A stretch of 64,000 nt of DNA from Algoriphagus sp. AK58 (GCF_014324365.1 NZ_QEIG01000010.1:124001-188000), one strand, 5' to 3'. Shown: positions 16,895 to 26,609, counted from the first letter of the stretch. Notes: generated from the letters alone by a model not told the origin. Translations and numbers: made by a program.

Positions 16895-18973
16895 ATGAAA
16901 AATCTGTTTTTGGCTGTAATGATCCTTTTTTTCGGGATTCTTCTGCTTGGATCTGCTCAAGTCTTAGCCCAGGAAAGGCCTCCCACAAAGGAGGAATTGG
17001 AAAAGATGATGCAAGAGTTGGATCCTGAAGCCAGGGAAATGATGAAGAAAATGGGTATTGGGGTTCCCGATTTGAATAAGTTGGGAACTGCAATCTCCGG
17101 ATCATTTGACGGCAGCGGGGAGGAGAGGATTTTTCCTAAAAAAGATGAAGTCCGTATCGCAGCAGCAAAAAAAACTGTTCTAAAAGGTGTTGATCTGGCT
17201 CCCTACCTAGCCAAAGTTCATTCGGCAGTTTCATCCAAAATGGGCTCTGAAGCAAGCAATAACGCCAGCGAACTTTTCGGAATGGCGGGTTCACCAGCTG
17301 AAGGAGCCCAGATTGCTAATGGACTTTGGATGTTTGGCTCAACGGCCTATGCAATTTTGGTCTTAGGAAATACCCTGCAATCTGACCCAAACAATCCCGA
17401 TTACCTCAACAATTACGCGGCTTTTCTCACCATGGCAGGGGCTGAAGAAGCGGCACTTCCCATCCTGAAACACCTCAATACCAGCTATCCTAAAAACAGC
17501 ACGGTCCTGAATAACATGGCCCAGGCTTGGTTTGGATTGGGAGATATTCCCGAAGCCGAAGCTTACATCGACAGCGCACTCATGTTGTATCCCGGACACT
17601 CCCAAGCCAACCTAACGAAGAGCGTAATTGAAGAGAAAAAAGGCAATAAGACCGAAGCGGCAAAAGCCCTGAAGGAAAGTATCAAATCTGGTTATAGCCC
17701 TGAGAAGGAAGAAAAAATCAAGGAATTGGGGCACCAAGTCACTGGAAAGGATATCACTTGGACCACGGAATTGAACGAAGATCCTTTGGGTTTTGGGCAT
17801 ATGAACTGGCCTGATTACCCGATGAATGTCCAAGAAAGCGAATACTTAGAAGGCGAATGGGAAGCCTACCGTGCTGAGATCACAAAGCTTTCTGCTAGGT
17901 ATCAGCAGCAATTTGCTCTTGCGCAGAATGAGTATGCAATAAAGATCCAAGAGAGAGCCATAGAAATGCTGAATCCCCAATCCAACCTTCACCTCCCAAA
18001 AAAGCAGATGGTCTTTTCCTCCAAAATCGCAGCAAAAATGGAATACTACGATCAGGAAAATCCTGATCTGGAATTGCAGCGCTACGAGGAGCAACTTGCC
18101 AATCGGGACAAGCTGGAGGAGATGCTAAGGGAAATAGAGGATAAGCATGGCCTTATTTATAGAGAAGCAATGAAGAATATTCGGGATGGGGAAGGCTCAA
18201 CCGATGCAGATAGAAAGGCATATTGTCAAACTAAAGATAACCTCAACAATAATCTGCTGAGAGAAAGCAATACCCTCCTCCGGGATGAAAACAAGAAGTG
18301 GATTGACTACTGGAGATTTGCCATGAGCCGTAGGCTCAACTATCTCCAATACACCCTTTGGCCGGAAGAATTTGAGTTGGAAAAACTCCGGGCGATGATC
18401 ACTTGGCTGGGAATGATTGGCGGACAGGAAGTCAGGTTTGCAATTCCTTGTGAGGTTCCGGAGGAGGAAGAGGTATTGGGTTTGGTTTCGGGCAAGTTGG
18501 GAGATTTCTATGACATGACTTGCAAGGAAAAAAGCGAGATGAACCTGATCATCGGTTCCGTTACCATCGAGTGCAACAAGATGACCACGCAGCTGGACTC
18601 CAAGTTTTTCAAGTACACCGTCAAGGAAAATATGGATACTGACCAGATCATCCAGGGTTCGGTTGAAATCGGCCTTGATTGGGATTTGGCCAAGGCTTCC
18701 GAGTTGGGTCCGGTTAAGGCCGAGTTGAAAGGTGAACTCTACGGTTTTGTTGAGTTTGACGGGAATGGAGTCACGGATATCGGCGTGAAAGCTGGGGCAA
18801 AAGCAGCCGTAGGTTCCAATTTTATCAGTGAGGATACCAATAAGGCTACACTCGGATTTGTAGACGATAAATCTGTAACCCTAATAGGGACAGAAGCCCG
18901 ATGGGGATGGAACAGTGGCCCTTCCATGGAAGGAAAAGGAATACTTCAGGGCATGACCACCAAAATCAACTAG
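16895..18973 (+). CDS. Exported TPR protein with C-terminal beta-rich domain
   Basis: The protein has 692 residues with a signal peptide ending LAQERPP. An acidic helical stretch (EELEKMMQELDPEAREMMKK, about residues 33-52) is followed by TPR repeats (about 155-275, such as PNNPDYLNNYAAFLTMAGAEEAALPILKHL broken into repeats), a long helical region (about 305-500) and a beta-rich C-terminal domain (about 545-692) that begins after two Cys-containing segments. The TPR and C-terminal parts are clearly homologous to the second half of the protein at 23185 (for example IIQGSVEIGLDW against IIQGELEVKLDE). The next gene starts 2 bp after the stop. Function is unknown; a periplasmic or surface scaffold is plausible. 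Confidence 0.8.
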   Translation: MKNLFLAVMILFFGILLLGSAQVLAQERPPTKEELEKMMQELDPEAREMMKKMGIGVPDLNKLGTAISGSFDGSGEERIFPKKDEVRIAAAKKTVLKGVDLAPYLAKVHSAVSSKMGSEASNNASELFGMAGSPAEGAQIANGLWMFGSTAYAILVLGNTLQSDPNNPDYLNNYAAFLTMAGAEEAALPILKHLNTSYPKNSTVLNNMAQAWFGLGDIPEAEAYIDSALMLYPGHSQANLTKSVIEEKKGNKTEAAKALKESIKSGYSPEKEEKIKELGHQVTGKDITWTTELNEDPLGFGHMNWPDYPMNVQESEYLEGEWEAYRAEITKLSARYQQQFALAQNEYAIKIQERAIEMLNPQSNLHLPKKQMVFSSKIAAKMEYYDQENPDLELQRYEEQLANRDKLEEMLREIEDKHGLIYREAMKNIRDGEGSTDADRKAYCQTKDNLNNNLLRESNTLLRDENKKWIDYWRFAMSRRLNYLQYTLWPEEFELEKLRAMITWLGMIGGQEVRFAIPCEVPEEEEVLGLVSGKLGDFYDMTCKEKSEMNLIIGSVTIECNKMTTQLDSKFFKYTVKENMDTDQIIQGSVEIGLDWDLAKASELGPVKAELKGELYGFVEFDGNGVTDIGVKAGAKAAVGSNFISEDTNKATLGFVDDKSVTLIGTEARWGWNSGPSMEGKGILQGMTTKIN

Positions 18974-18975
18974 CC

Positions 18976-20070
18976 ATGAAACCCATTATGAAAGGCTATT
19001 TTGTCTTCCTTTTTTGCTTTCTGGCATTTTTAAATGCAAAATCCCAGGATTGCGAACCGGCAGAACTTGCCAAAATCCCCGGCTCGTGGAAATCCAACAA
19101 AGACGGCTCAATCCAAAATTTAAGTACCGCGGATGTGACGCAAGAGCGGGCTGTATTAGCAAAAATCCACGAATCCGTAAAGGGCAAATACACGCCGATT
19201 GGAGGTGTTTTGAGTTTCTCCAATTCCTTTTCTATTCCCCTTGGAGAAGGAAAAAATTGGGCGGCCAATCCTTATGGTCAGTCGATGAGATTTTTGGAAT
19301 ATGTCTGCAAAAGAGATCCTAAAAACCCACAGGCTTATGTTCCCAATCTGGAGACTTCAGCTGTGGTGACTTTTTATGTTAATCAGATTTCTGCTTCTCA
19401 AGAGCTAGGCGGTGCATTTAACCTGTTCCCAGCGGAGCTTCCTGAGGATCATCCCAATGGATATTTTATCCTTGAAAAGTGTCCTAAGCAGCAGGGGGAT
19501 CGACTTTTATGGGAGATCCAAATTCCTTCAGACAGTCATTCCTTGGGAGAAAAGGTTTACATCCTGACCTACAAGGACAAAAGTCCGATGGTTCCGCTGA
19601 CTAAGGGAGAATATTTGAAGCTGAAGATTCCGCTTCTAAAAAAATCCTACGAAGAATCCCTCAGCTACCACAAGGAGATCGATCCCGATTTTGATGCAGC
19701 TAGCAAACGCGTTTTTGACCAAAGTCTGGAAAATCTGAGAGCGCAGGAAGAACTGATCCAATCCACCGAAGCCCTTTTGGAATCCATGTCACCAGAGGAA
19801 TTGTCCGCACCGGCAATCATCGAACGTGGAGAGACCAAAGGGGAATTCAGGGGATTCAAAAAGGAAAATGATCCGGATGTCTATTATTTGGTGAAGCCCA
19901 ATTTGGCCTATTTCGATCCCAAACTACCCAAATGGGTGCCCCAGCTTATATCTGTAAGCATCAATTATGACATCAATGAGCAGATCAATTTTGAGAATAT
20001 CAAGAAGCTGGAGCAAGCTATTGATTATGTGTTTCTACAATCCCTTTTAGGCAAAACCCAATTCCTCTGA
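18976..20070 (+). CDS. Exported protein of unknown function, homologous to the N-half of the 23185 protein
   Basis: The ATG at 18976 is chosen because it directly precedes a signal peptide (MKPIMKGYFVFLFCFLAFLNAKSQ); 364 residues follow from there. The mature protein starts with DCEPAEL, and the 23185 protein starts its mature part with TDCNVDEI. Shared segments include PLTKGEYLKLKIPLLKKSY against PFTREEILESKLLDLERIY, and YFDPKLPKWVPQLISVSI against YFDPKLSPDVPQMIAVEF, in the same order. A long helical segment (about 200-265) is likely to be a coiled coil. No catalytic motif is visible. Spacing of 2 bp to the gene before and 4 bp to the gene after shows a tight operon. Confidence 0.78.
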   Translation: MKPIMKGYFVFLFCFLAFLNAKSQDCEPAELAKIPGSWKSNKDGSIQNLSTADVTQERAVLAKIHESVKGKYTPIGGVLSFSNSFSIPLGEGKNWAANPYGQSMRFLEYVCKRDPKNPQAYVPNLETSAVVTFYVNQISASQELGGAFNLFPAELPEDHPNGYFILEKCPKQQGDRLLWEIQIPSDSHSLGEKVYILTYKDKSPMVPLTKGEYLKLKIPLLKKSYEESLSYHKEIDPDFDAASKRVFDQSLENLRAQEELIQSTEALLESMSPEELSAPAIIERGETKGEFRGFKKENDPDVYYLVKPNLAYFDPKLPKWVPQLISVSINYDINEQINFENIKKLEQAIDYVFLQSLLGKTQFL

Positions 20071-20074
20071 TCCT

Positions 20075-20839
20075 ATGAAACCCTTGTTCACTTTTCTTTT
20101 TCTCTTTTCAATAGGCTTTGCTTTTGGACAAACTCAGACCAAAGGCAATCCCAAAGCGGACAGTCTGGACGTCAATCTCAGACCTGTCTATGATCTCGAC
20201 AGCAACCGATACGAAATCATCAAGATCGGTAATCAGTATTGGTTCAAAGAAAACCTAAAAACTACCCAATACCGGGATACTACACGGATTGCAAGTGGGC
20301 TGGATGATAAGCAATGGAAAGAAACCAAAAGCGGTGCATACGCTGTGTACGAAAACAACCCGATGAACAAATCGAAATTCGGCCTTTTGTACAACGGCTA
20401 CGCAGCAGCATCAGGCAAGCTCTGCCCGCTCGGTTGGCATGTCGCAACCGACAAAGACTGGAATGAACTGGAGAAATTTCTGGGCATTCCCGCTGCCGAA
20501 CTCGAACGCACCGGAGAGCGAGGGGAGATCGCTCCGAAGCTGAAAGTCTCACAGGGCTGGAAAGCTTCCAGTTTCTCAGGGGATGATTCGAGTGGTTTTG
20601 GAATCCACCCAGCAGGATCTCGCCTCGACAATGGGGAATACACCACCCTTGGGCAATACGGGAATTTCTGGACTTCTACTGTCTATGATGATCGCTATGG
20701 CCTGCTCTACCTCTGGAATCACCACGTGCACTACAATACCAATGCCGTCGGTAGAATCTATACGATTGCCAACAACGGCTACTCCTGTCGTTGTGTAAAA
20801 GATCCCGAAAAACCTCAACCCAAACCCGCAAGAAAATGA
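20075..20839 (+). CDS. Exported FISUMP-domain protein
   Basis: The protein has 254 residues with a signal peptide (MKPLFTFLFLFSIGFAFGQ). The rest is a Fibrobacter succinogenes major paralogous (FISUMP) domain: YEIIKIGNQYWFKENLKTTQY, then KFGLLYNGYAAA, LCPLGWHVATDKDWNELEKFLG, FWTSTVYDD, and the closing NNGYSCRCVKD. These domains are usually on surface or secreted proteins of Bacteroidota and Fibrobacteres, and resemble formylglycine-enzyme-like or C-lectin-like folds; the role is unclear. The gene ends in an ATGA overlap with the next gene, so they are co-translated. Confidence 0.87.
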   Translation: MKPLFTFLFLFSIGFAFGQTQTKGNPKADSLDVNLRPVYDLDSNRYEIIKIGNQYWFKENLKTTQYRDTTRIASGLDDKQWKETKSGAYAVYENNPMNKSKFGLLYNGYAAASGKLCPLGWHVATDKDWNELEKFLGIPAAELERTGERGEIAPKLKVSQGWKASSFSGDDSSGFGIHPAGSRLDNGEYTTLGQYGNFWTSTVYDDRYGLLYLWNHHVHYNTNAVGRIYTIANNGYSCRCVKDPEKPQPKPARK

Positions 20840-22053
20840 AAAAGTCAGCCCTACTTTCAATCCTATTCCTGATGTTGACCGGTTTTGGATTTTGCCAGAT
20901 CCGACCAAGGACAACTAAGCCTGTGACTACTCAGGAGATCACAAAAACGAATACCTTGAGTCCCTCCGGTACCACAACAAGTACAAGTTCGGTAACTCAA
21001 ACCATCACTTCCACGCAGCCTGATTCCTTTTTTGCTCCTTATTACAACAATTCAAACTACGCCAAGCGACTTTCTGAGATCAATCCATCCAGCCAAACTT
21101 TCGCATTCCATGCGGTGGATTATAACGGAGATGGGATTAAGGATATCGTCTATAAGGATTTTTACCTAGATGATCTCTTGGGCTGGTTTTTTTTCAGCTC
21201 GGATGGATTCTCTGTGGAGTATAAGTCCGCTCACGACTGGACCCAATATACCTCCATCGGCATGTTGGGTTTTATGACTGTAGAAGCAGATGTCAACGGG
21301 GATCGAAAGCCGGATCTCTTAGGAGTAAGTCCTTCACTCAAGCAGGTGGGTTTGCTGTCATCAGTATCTCCGATCAACAATATTGGATATCCAGTACATC
21401 AGCTTGCAAACTCCCAGATGTACTCCAATCTCCCTTCAAATTTCAGTGATCAGTTTCTTCCTTTTTCCGGCGACTTCAACGGGGATCGGCGAGGTGATTT
21501 GGCACTATGGTTTTACCAGACGGGCGAATGGCATATCGCACTTTCAAACGGGACTTTTGTTGATTTTACTCCCAATGTTTGGATCAGTAGTTGGGGTTTT
21601 GGAAAAGAAAATGCACAGCCTGTGACAGGTGATTTCAACGGAGACGGATTCACTGATATCGCAATTAGGGATAATCAAAAAGGGAGCTGGTCTGTGGCTT
21701 TCAATAATCGGAATCAGACCTTCAGTCCGGTTAATGGCTGTGAAGGAGAATTTTGGATTCAAGGCTGGAAAATTGATTATAACACGCTATTTCGTTCAGG
21801 TGATTTCAATGGGGACAGGGTAGATGATCTTGTTTCATTCAATCCCAATGACGCCAGCTGGCAATTTGTACTGAGTACAGGTTCCTGTTTCCAAAGTCCT
21901 TCCAAGCCGATTGTCATGGGAGATGCCAATACTTATCCATTGGTAACTGACATGAATGGTGACGGAAAAGCAGATTTGGTCGCTGGGAATCTTGCTCCAA
22001 GCGGAAATTTCGCTCAAGCCATTCTCCAAATTTCACTCAATACAGGAAGATAA
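20836..22053 (+). CDS. Exported FG-GAP/VCBS-repeat protein
   Basis: The ATG at 20836 overlaps the stop of the FISUMP gene (ATGA) and starts a signal peptide (MKKSALLSILFLMLTGFGFCQ); the protein is 405 residues. A Thr/Ser-rich segment (about 25-65) precedes at least five calcium-binding D-x-N-G-D repeats: VDYNGDGIKD, ADVNGDRKPD, GDFNGDRRGD, GDFNGDGFTD, GDFNGDRVDD and TDMNGDGKAD. This is a seven-blade integrin-like beta-propeller pattern, typical of extracellular proteins that bind ligands or carbohydrate. It probably works with the other exported products of this operon. Confidence 0.85.
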   Translation: MKKSALLSILFLMLTGFGFCQIRPRTTKPVTTQEITKTNTLSPSGTTTSTSSVTQTITSTQPDSFFAPYYNNSNYAKRLSEINPSSQTFAFHAVDYNGDGIKDIVYKDFYLDDLLGWFFFSSDGFSVEYKSAHDWTQYTSIGMLGFMTVEADVNGDRKPDLLGVSPSLKQVGLLSSVSPINNIGYPVHQLANSQMYSNLPSNFSDQFLPFSGDFNGDRRGDLALWFYQTGEWHIALSNGTFVDFTPNVWISSWGFGKENAQPVTGDFNGDGFTDIAIRDNQKGSWSVAFNNRNQTFSPVNGCEGEFWIQGWKIDYNTLFRSGDFNGDRVDDLVSFNPNDASWQFVLSTGSCFQSPSKPIVMGDANTYPLVTDMNGDGKADLVAGNLAPSGNFAQAILQISLNTGR

Positions 22054-22064
22054 AACCCGTGGTT

Positions 22065-23120
22065 ATGAAAAATATCCTGGTATTGATATTTCTGGTTTTC
22101 TCAAGTTCTGTTCTAGCCCAATCAGTTCAGACTTTTGACATCGTCTCTTTTTCCCTTGCCTCTACCTGGAAAAAAGAAGCACAGCAAGACTGGTTGGCTT
22201 ATCGGGTAGAAAACCCGGCAAAAAAGACCTATGCCAGGATTCTGTTATATCCTTCCTTACCTTCTTCCGGAAATCCCGAGACTGATTTTCAGAAAGAATG
22301 GAATGACCTGATTGTATCGAATTACAAACCTGGGCAGACCATCGAAGAATCTTTGTCAGACTACAAAGACGGTTGGAAGGCAAAAATCCGGGTGGCTCCA
22401 TTTGTCCACAATCAGGTAAACCAAGCCGTCATTCTTCTGATGCTGACCGATGGAAAAAAGAAAATGAGCATGGTGTTCCTGACCAATACGGAGGAATTTC
22501 AGAAGGACTTTGAGGATTTTGGGAGCTCCTTGAAATTTGCCTCAGCACCTGTCCAAAGTACGACAACTGCACCAACAACACAGGTTTCCGGTCCACCCGC
22601 TTCGGTATCCAACCCCAAGGCTCCCGTCCAGATTGATCAAAAATTGATCGGAAAATGGAACCGTTCGGCTTCTGTTTCTCCCTTATTTGCTAATGCTGCG
22701 GAATGGGGAACTTCGGGATACACCACTTGCCGGTATGAGTTTTTTGCGGACGGGACCTATCAGTACACCGAGCGGAATTTTGGTTTTGCCTACGAAGATA
22801 TCATTCTGGTCAGGGAAACCGGGCAATACTCAGCCGATGCAGGAGTCCTAACTATCTCTCCTGCAAATACCCAGATCGAGCGATACGGAAAAAAGAACGG
22901 AGTCGATGAGTTGGGAAATCTTAAGGAGAAAAAAAGCAGGACTCCCGAAAAAGTGGCCTATCGTTATCAGTTTCACTATTTCGAAGGAATAGGAGAGTGG
23001 AATTTAGTCCTGCAGGCGGATCGGCCTACCCAGCGGGATGGGAATTTCAGTTCCAATACCACGTTCCCTAATGCTTGGTATTTCGATCAGAGATTTACTG
23101 AGGTGAATCTGCTGAAGTAA
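22065..23120 (+). CDS. Exported protein with lipocalin-like C-terminal part
   Basis: The ATG at 22065 is preferred over a GTG 6 bp upstream. The 351-residue product has a signal peptide (MKNILVLIFLVFSSSVLAQ), an N-terminal domain about 20-165 (VSFSLASTWKKEAQQDW, then YKDGWKAKIRV), a short Thr/Ser/Pro linker, and a C-terminal domain opening IGKWNRSASVS and including YEFFADGTYQYTE, which looks like a lipocalin-type stress or copper-response beta barrel seen in many Bacteroidota proteins. The plan mirrors the protein at 15349. No enzyme motif is visible and function is unknown. Confidence 0.75.
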   Translation: MKNILVLIFLVFSSSVLAQSVQTFDIVSFSLASTWKKEAQQDWLAYRVENPAKKTYARILLYPSLPSSGNPETDFQKEWNDLIVSNYKPGQTIEESLSDYKDGWKAKIRVAPFVHNQVNQAVILLMLTDGKKKMSMVFLTNTEEFQKDFEDFGSSLKFASAPVQSTTTAPTTQVSGPPASVSNPKAPVQIDQKLIGKWNRSASVSPLFANAAEWGTSGYTTCRYEFFADGTYQYTERNFGFAYEDIILVRETGQYSADAGVLTISPANTQIERYGKKNGVDELGNLKEKKSRTPEKVAYRYQFHYFEGIGEWNLVLQADRPTQRDGNFSSNTTFPNAWYFDQRFTEVNLLK

Positions 23121-23184
23121 TCTCAAATTCCCGGATTCTGGAAAGACAGATGAATAAGTTTCCTTCCCTAAACCCTTGCGAACT

Positions 23185-26100
23185 ATGAATTTTGACCTTC
23201 AATTTTTGAAAATATCGGGAGCCAAATTCCTTCTTGTTTTTTGTTGGGGCATCCTTTGGTCATTTCATACCATTGCCCAAACTGACTGCAATGTGGATGA
23301 AATCACTCCGGTTTGGAAGCGGCTTTCGCCTGACGGTTCTCACTATTTTGGACCAAATTATCAGCCTGGACCGAAGGCCTATCTGACCGCAAATTTTGAT
23401 TCCAAAAAAATGGCTCCCAAGCTGGAAATTGCCCTTTCTTGGATCAAGGGATATTTTGATGGAATCAAAGGGGCACGTTATGCGGATTTTAAATTTTCCT
23501 ACTGGAAGGGATTTACGCAGGAAGAATCCCTTGAGACCAACCGCTGGTATCTGGCAACCCAGAGATTGGGTTCCTATAACATTAGGGTCTTAAGTGGAAA
23601 AACCTTTTGCAATAACGGGCGGCTTGCTGAGTACGATGGTCCATCTTTGATCGATATTTCATTTAATGAATTGACTCATTTAGCTAGACCTGTGAGTGGA
23701 GTTTTGGATGCCAACGGCAATGAGGTTGTTTATCTAATCAATGGAAAACCGGCTTTTGAAATTCCAAAAATAACCCGAACTGAAGGAAATGTCGATTACT
23801 ATCAGTATCCGGGCCCTCCCCCCGAGACTACGGTTAATTTTTCCAATTGGGACTTTTTGGATGTTTTTGTGATCCGCAAAAATGACCAGCCCCTGTTTAT
23901 CCCTTTTACTCGAGAGGAAATCTTGGAGTCCAAACTCCTGGATTTGGAAAGAATCTATTCTGAACGTAAAAACCTTGCACTTGAATTTACACAAGTGACC
24001 CCACCCGAGGAGTTTGATCGGCAGCTTGAGGAGCGAATTGCTGAAATCAAGAAGTTTACTGAAGAAGGGGTTTGGGGCTATTCCAAGGAAAACCTGGAAA
24101 GCAGAATCCAGCTTGCCATTGATAACAACCGTGCCAGAAAGGAGGAAGAAGCCGGGAAAATCGCCGCCGCCCTCACCGAGCTCAATGAGGACTATGAAGC
24201 CTCGGTTGAGTTGATAAGGGAATACTTGATGAGTCAGCCAGCCTCTGAGTTGGCCAAGCCAGTTCGGGAATACCATCCAAGCAATTTTGGAGAGGATCTG
24301 GTCAGGAGGATGATTGAAAACTTCGACAAGGAACTGACCCAAAGGGATTGGGGACTGGATCTCCAAATCGGCTACATCAATCCTGATTATTTCGATCCCA
24401 AGTTGAGTCCGGATGTCCCGCAAATGATTGCAGTGGAGTTTGTCAATTTGCAGGGAGTTCACGAACATCTCAATCAGGTGGTCGACCGAATAAAGGGAAA
24501 AATGGATTTCAAGGCCCTCCAGGGCTTATTTCCGGTAACAAATATGGCGAGTGCACCGGCATCCGAACCCGTAAAAATGATAGCCAAAAGTCCGGCCCGC
24601 TATCTGGAAAAGCTGGATGAACTGGGACCGGATCCTTTCCCCAATTCAGAGCCGAAATCGGCAAGTGCTTCTTTCAATCTCGGAGGACCCGGATTTACTT
24701 CCGCACCGATACAGGTTAAGCTTCCCGAACGGTCTTCCTCACTTTCCCAGATTGCCAATCTTTCCTCCTCAGCACTTTTCAGCTCTTATTTCGATGAAGT
24801 AAGGAGTAAGTTTTTGGCACAAATCACAGCCGATCAGAAAGCGTTATATGATCGGTGGATTCAGGAATACAGCCTAAAAACAGTCGAAGATTTCACGCAG
24901 CTTTCCATGCTTGCCTGGGTCAATTCCAACCCCAAGGCTTCGATTTATCTGGATTTTGAGGCGGTGAAGCGATTTCCTGAAAGCGGGCTTGCCGCCAATA
25001 ATCTAGCAGTTCATTTGCTTAAATCAGGTAATCCGGACAGGTCATTGCCGATTTTAAACTTTTGGCTGAAGGAATTCCCGGACAATTCCCTTTTGCTCGG
25101 CAATGCGGCCACTGCGAATTATTACTTAGGGGATGTAGAGAAGGCCTTCCAACTGGCCAAGCTTACGGTGGAACAGGATTCTTTACATCCCAATGCCAAC
25201 AAGATATTGGCATTTGTCCATTACCAAAAGGGAGAAAAAGAACCTGCAAAGAAGGCCTCAGAACGGAGCCTTGAGGGCAGCTATGACGAGGAAGTGGTAG
25301 CTCTTCTTCAGGAAATCGACCCGGAAGGACAGGTCGGAGATGCGATTTACAAAGGAAGAAAGCGGCCTTTTACTCCTCAGCTCTTGGAAAAATTCAGAAT
25401 GCCCGAAGCCATCCAAGGGATCAGTGATGCAGAAGACCAATCGGATGTGATCGAGGAAGTATTGGGGTCCATAGACTTGACTTTGGAAGCTATCCCCCGA
25501 TCCACTTCGGAGGTCACTATGCAGCAAGCCGCACAGAAAAACATCCAACAAGTCCTATCCGGTGGAGGAATTCCGATCATGCAGATGCTCAGTCAGCACC
25601 TGTATTTCAAAAGTTTGCAGCAGTATCAGGAAGCTTATACGAGAGAAAAGGATCGTTTCATGACCAAGCTCAAAGAGTTGAGTGATGCTTACGCGATAAA
25701 AGCAGGCGGTATCGGTCGAAGGTACGATATTGAAATGGGCAAAATCGAAGGGGGTGAAGATTATGAAGGCGAAAAAAAATTGGCTGAGCTTCAGCGTTTG
25801 AAGTGTCAGGAATTGAATTTAGCCTTGGATTCTTATTACAAGGAGACAGCACCCTTGATCAACCAAGCGGTGGTCAGACTCGAACTGATCAGTCGGGATC
25901 ATCATAGCACGGTGGCTTATTGGGCACCGATTTGGCTGCAATCTCAGGAGGCGGCCGATTTTCCCGGAACTCAAATCAATTACCTACGGGATTTGCGGGA
26001 GCTTTTGAAGCTGTATCCTACGGAGTTACCTTTAGATTGCGAGCTTTTTGGACAGGAGGAGGAAGAGACAGCTCCAGGAAAACTTATGATCTGGGAGGAA

Positions 26101-26553
26101 TATTTTTGTCCTGTAAAGTTTACCGTCGGTATGGGACCGATCAAGGGAGGGATTAATTGCAATACCTTTTCGATCAGCGGAGGAGAAATTATTCAGGGAG
26201 AATTGGAGGTAAAGCTTGATGAGAATTGGGATAATGTAGAAGAGCTTACTGTATCGGCAGGACTTGGTGCAAGCGTAGATATTGGAGTAAGGGAAAGATT
26301 TCAAAAAGGTGGAACTGGTATCAATCTTGGAGTGAGCTCTAAGGGATTTATCAAATTTACTAAAGACCCGAAATCCATGGAATGGAATTTTAGGGAAACT
26401 GATTTTGGAATAAAATCCGAGGCTACAGCAGGATTGGCAGCGGGAAGTTTTGGGGGAGAAGTCAAACTGGCCGAAAGCACCATAGGTTTTCGATCTGGAA
26501 TCACTTCGGATGGATTTATCCCGAAAAAAATTGATTTGGCTCTTTCCGATTAA
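23185..26553 (+). CDS. Large exported protein: fusion of 18976-like and 16895-like halves
   Basis: The ATG at 23185 gives 1122 residues; a TTG 9 bp upstream is less likely. A signal-peptide-like hydrophobic segment (about 12-33, ending TIAQ) is followed by a mature start TDCNVDE. Residues about 35-460 match the 364-residue protein at 18976 in order; residues about 540-1122 match the TPR/beta-rich protein at 16895 (TPR region about 610-690, e.g. LPILNFWLKEFPDNSLLLGN; C-terminal domain CPVKFTVGMGPIKGGINC onward). A junction around 465-530 is rich in Ala, Ser and Pro. The gene therefore looks like a fusion (or the two smaller genes a split) and links their functions. No catalytic motif is seen. 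Confidence 0.82.
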   Translation: MNFDLQFLKISGAKFLLVFCWGILWSFHTIAQTDCNVDEITPVWKRLSPDGSHYFGPNYQPGPKAYLTANFDSKKMAPKLEIALSWIKGYFDGIKGARYADFKFSYWKGFTQEESLETNRWYLATQRLGSYNIRVLSGKTFCNNGRLAEYDGPSLIDISFNELTHLARPVSGVLDANGNEVVYLINGKPAFEIPKITRTEGNVDYYQYPGPPPETTVNFSNWDFLDVFVIRKNDQPLFIPFTREEILESKLLDLERIYSERKNLALEFTQVTPPEEFDRQLEERIAEIKKFTEEGVWGYSKENLESRIQLAIDNNRARKEEEAGKIAAALTELNEDYEASVELIREYLMSQPASELAKPVREYHPSNFGEDLVRRMIENFDKELTQRDWGLDLQIGYINPDYFDPKLSPDVPQMIAVEFVNLQGVHEHLNQVVDRIKGKMDFKALQGLFPVTNMASAPASEPVKMIAKSPARYLEKLDELGPDPFPNSEPKSASASFNLGGPGFTSAPIQVKLPERSSSLSQIANLSSSALFSSYFDEVRSKFLAQITADQKALYDRWIQEYSLKTVEDFTQLSMLAWVNSNPKASIYLDFEAVKRFPESGLAANNLAVHLLKSGNPDRSLPILNFWLKEFPDNSLLLGNAATANYYLGDVEKAFQLAKLTVEQDSLHPNANKILAFVHYQKGEKEPAKKASERSLEGSYDEEVVALLQEIDPEGQVGDAIYKGRKRPFTPQLLEKFRMPEAIQGISDAEDQSDVIEEVLGSIDLTLEAIPRSTSEVTMQQAAQKNIQQVLSGGGIPIMQMLSQHLYFKSLQQYQEAYTREKDRFMTKLKELSDAYAIKAGGIGRRYDIEMGKIEGGEDYEGEKKLAELQRLKCQELNLALDSYYKETAPLINQAVVRLELISRDHHSTVAYWAPIWLQSQEAADFPGTQINYLRDLRELLKLYPTELPLDCELFGQEEEETAPGKLMIWEEYFCPVKFTVGMGPIKGGINCNTFSISGGEIIQGELEVKLDENWDNVEELTVSAGLGASVDIGVRERFQKGGTGINLGVSSKGFIKFTKDPKSMEWNFRETDFGIKSEATAGLAAGSFGGEVKLAESTIGFRSGITSDGFIPKKIDLALSD

Positions 26554-26562
26554 GTTTCACGT

Positions 26563-26603
26563 AGAACTTTTCCAAAGCTTGAAACTGTGGGAAAGTTCTT
26601 TTT
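26563..26603. terminator. Terminator between the secreted-protein cluster and the SnoaL-like gene
   Basis: AGAACTTTTCC (26563-26573) pairs with GGGAAAGTTCT (26589-26599), 11 pairs including one G-U, followed by a T run to 26603. It lies 10 bp after the stop at 26553 and 7 bp before the end of the convergent gene. Confidence 0.75.
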
Positions 26604-26609
26604 GACTCC

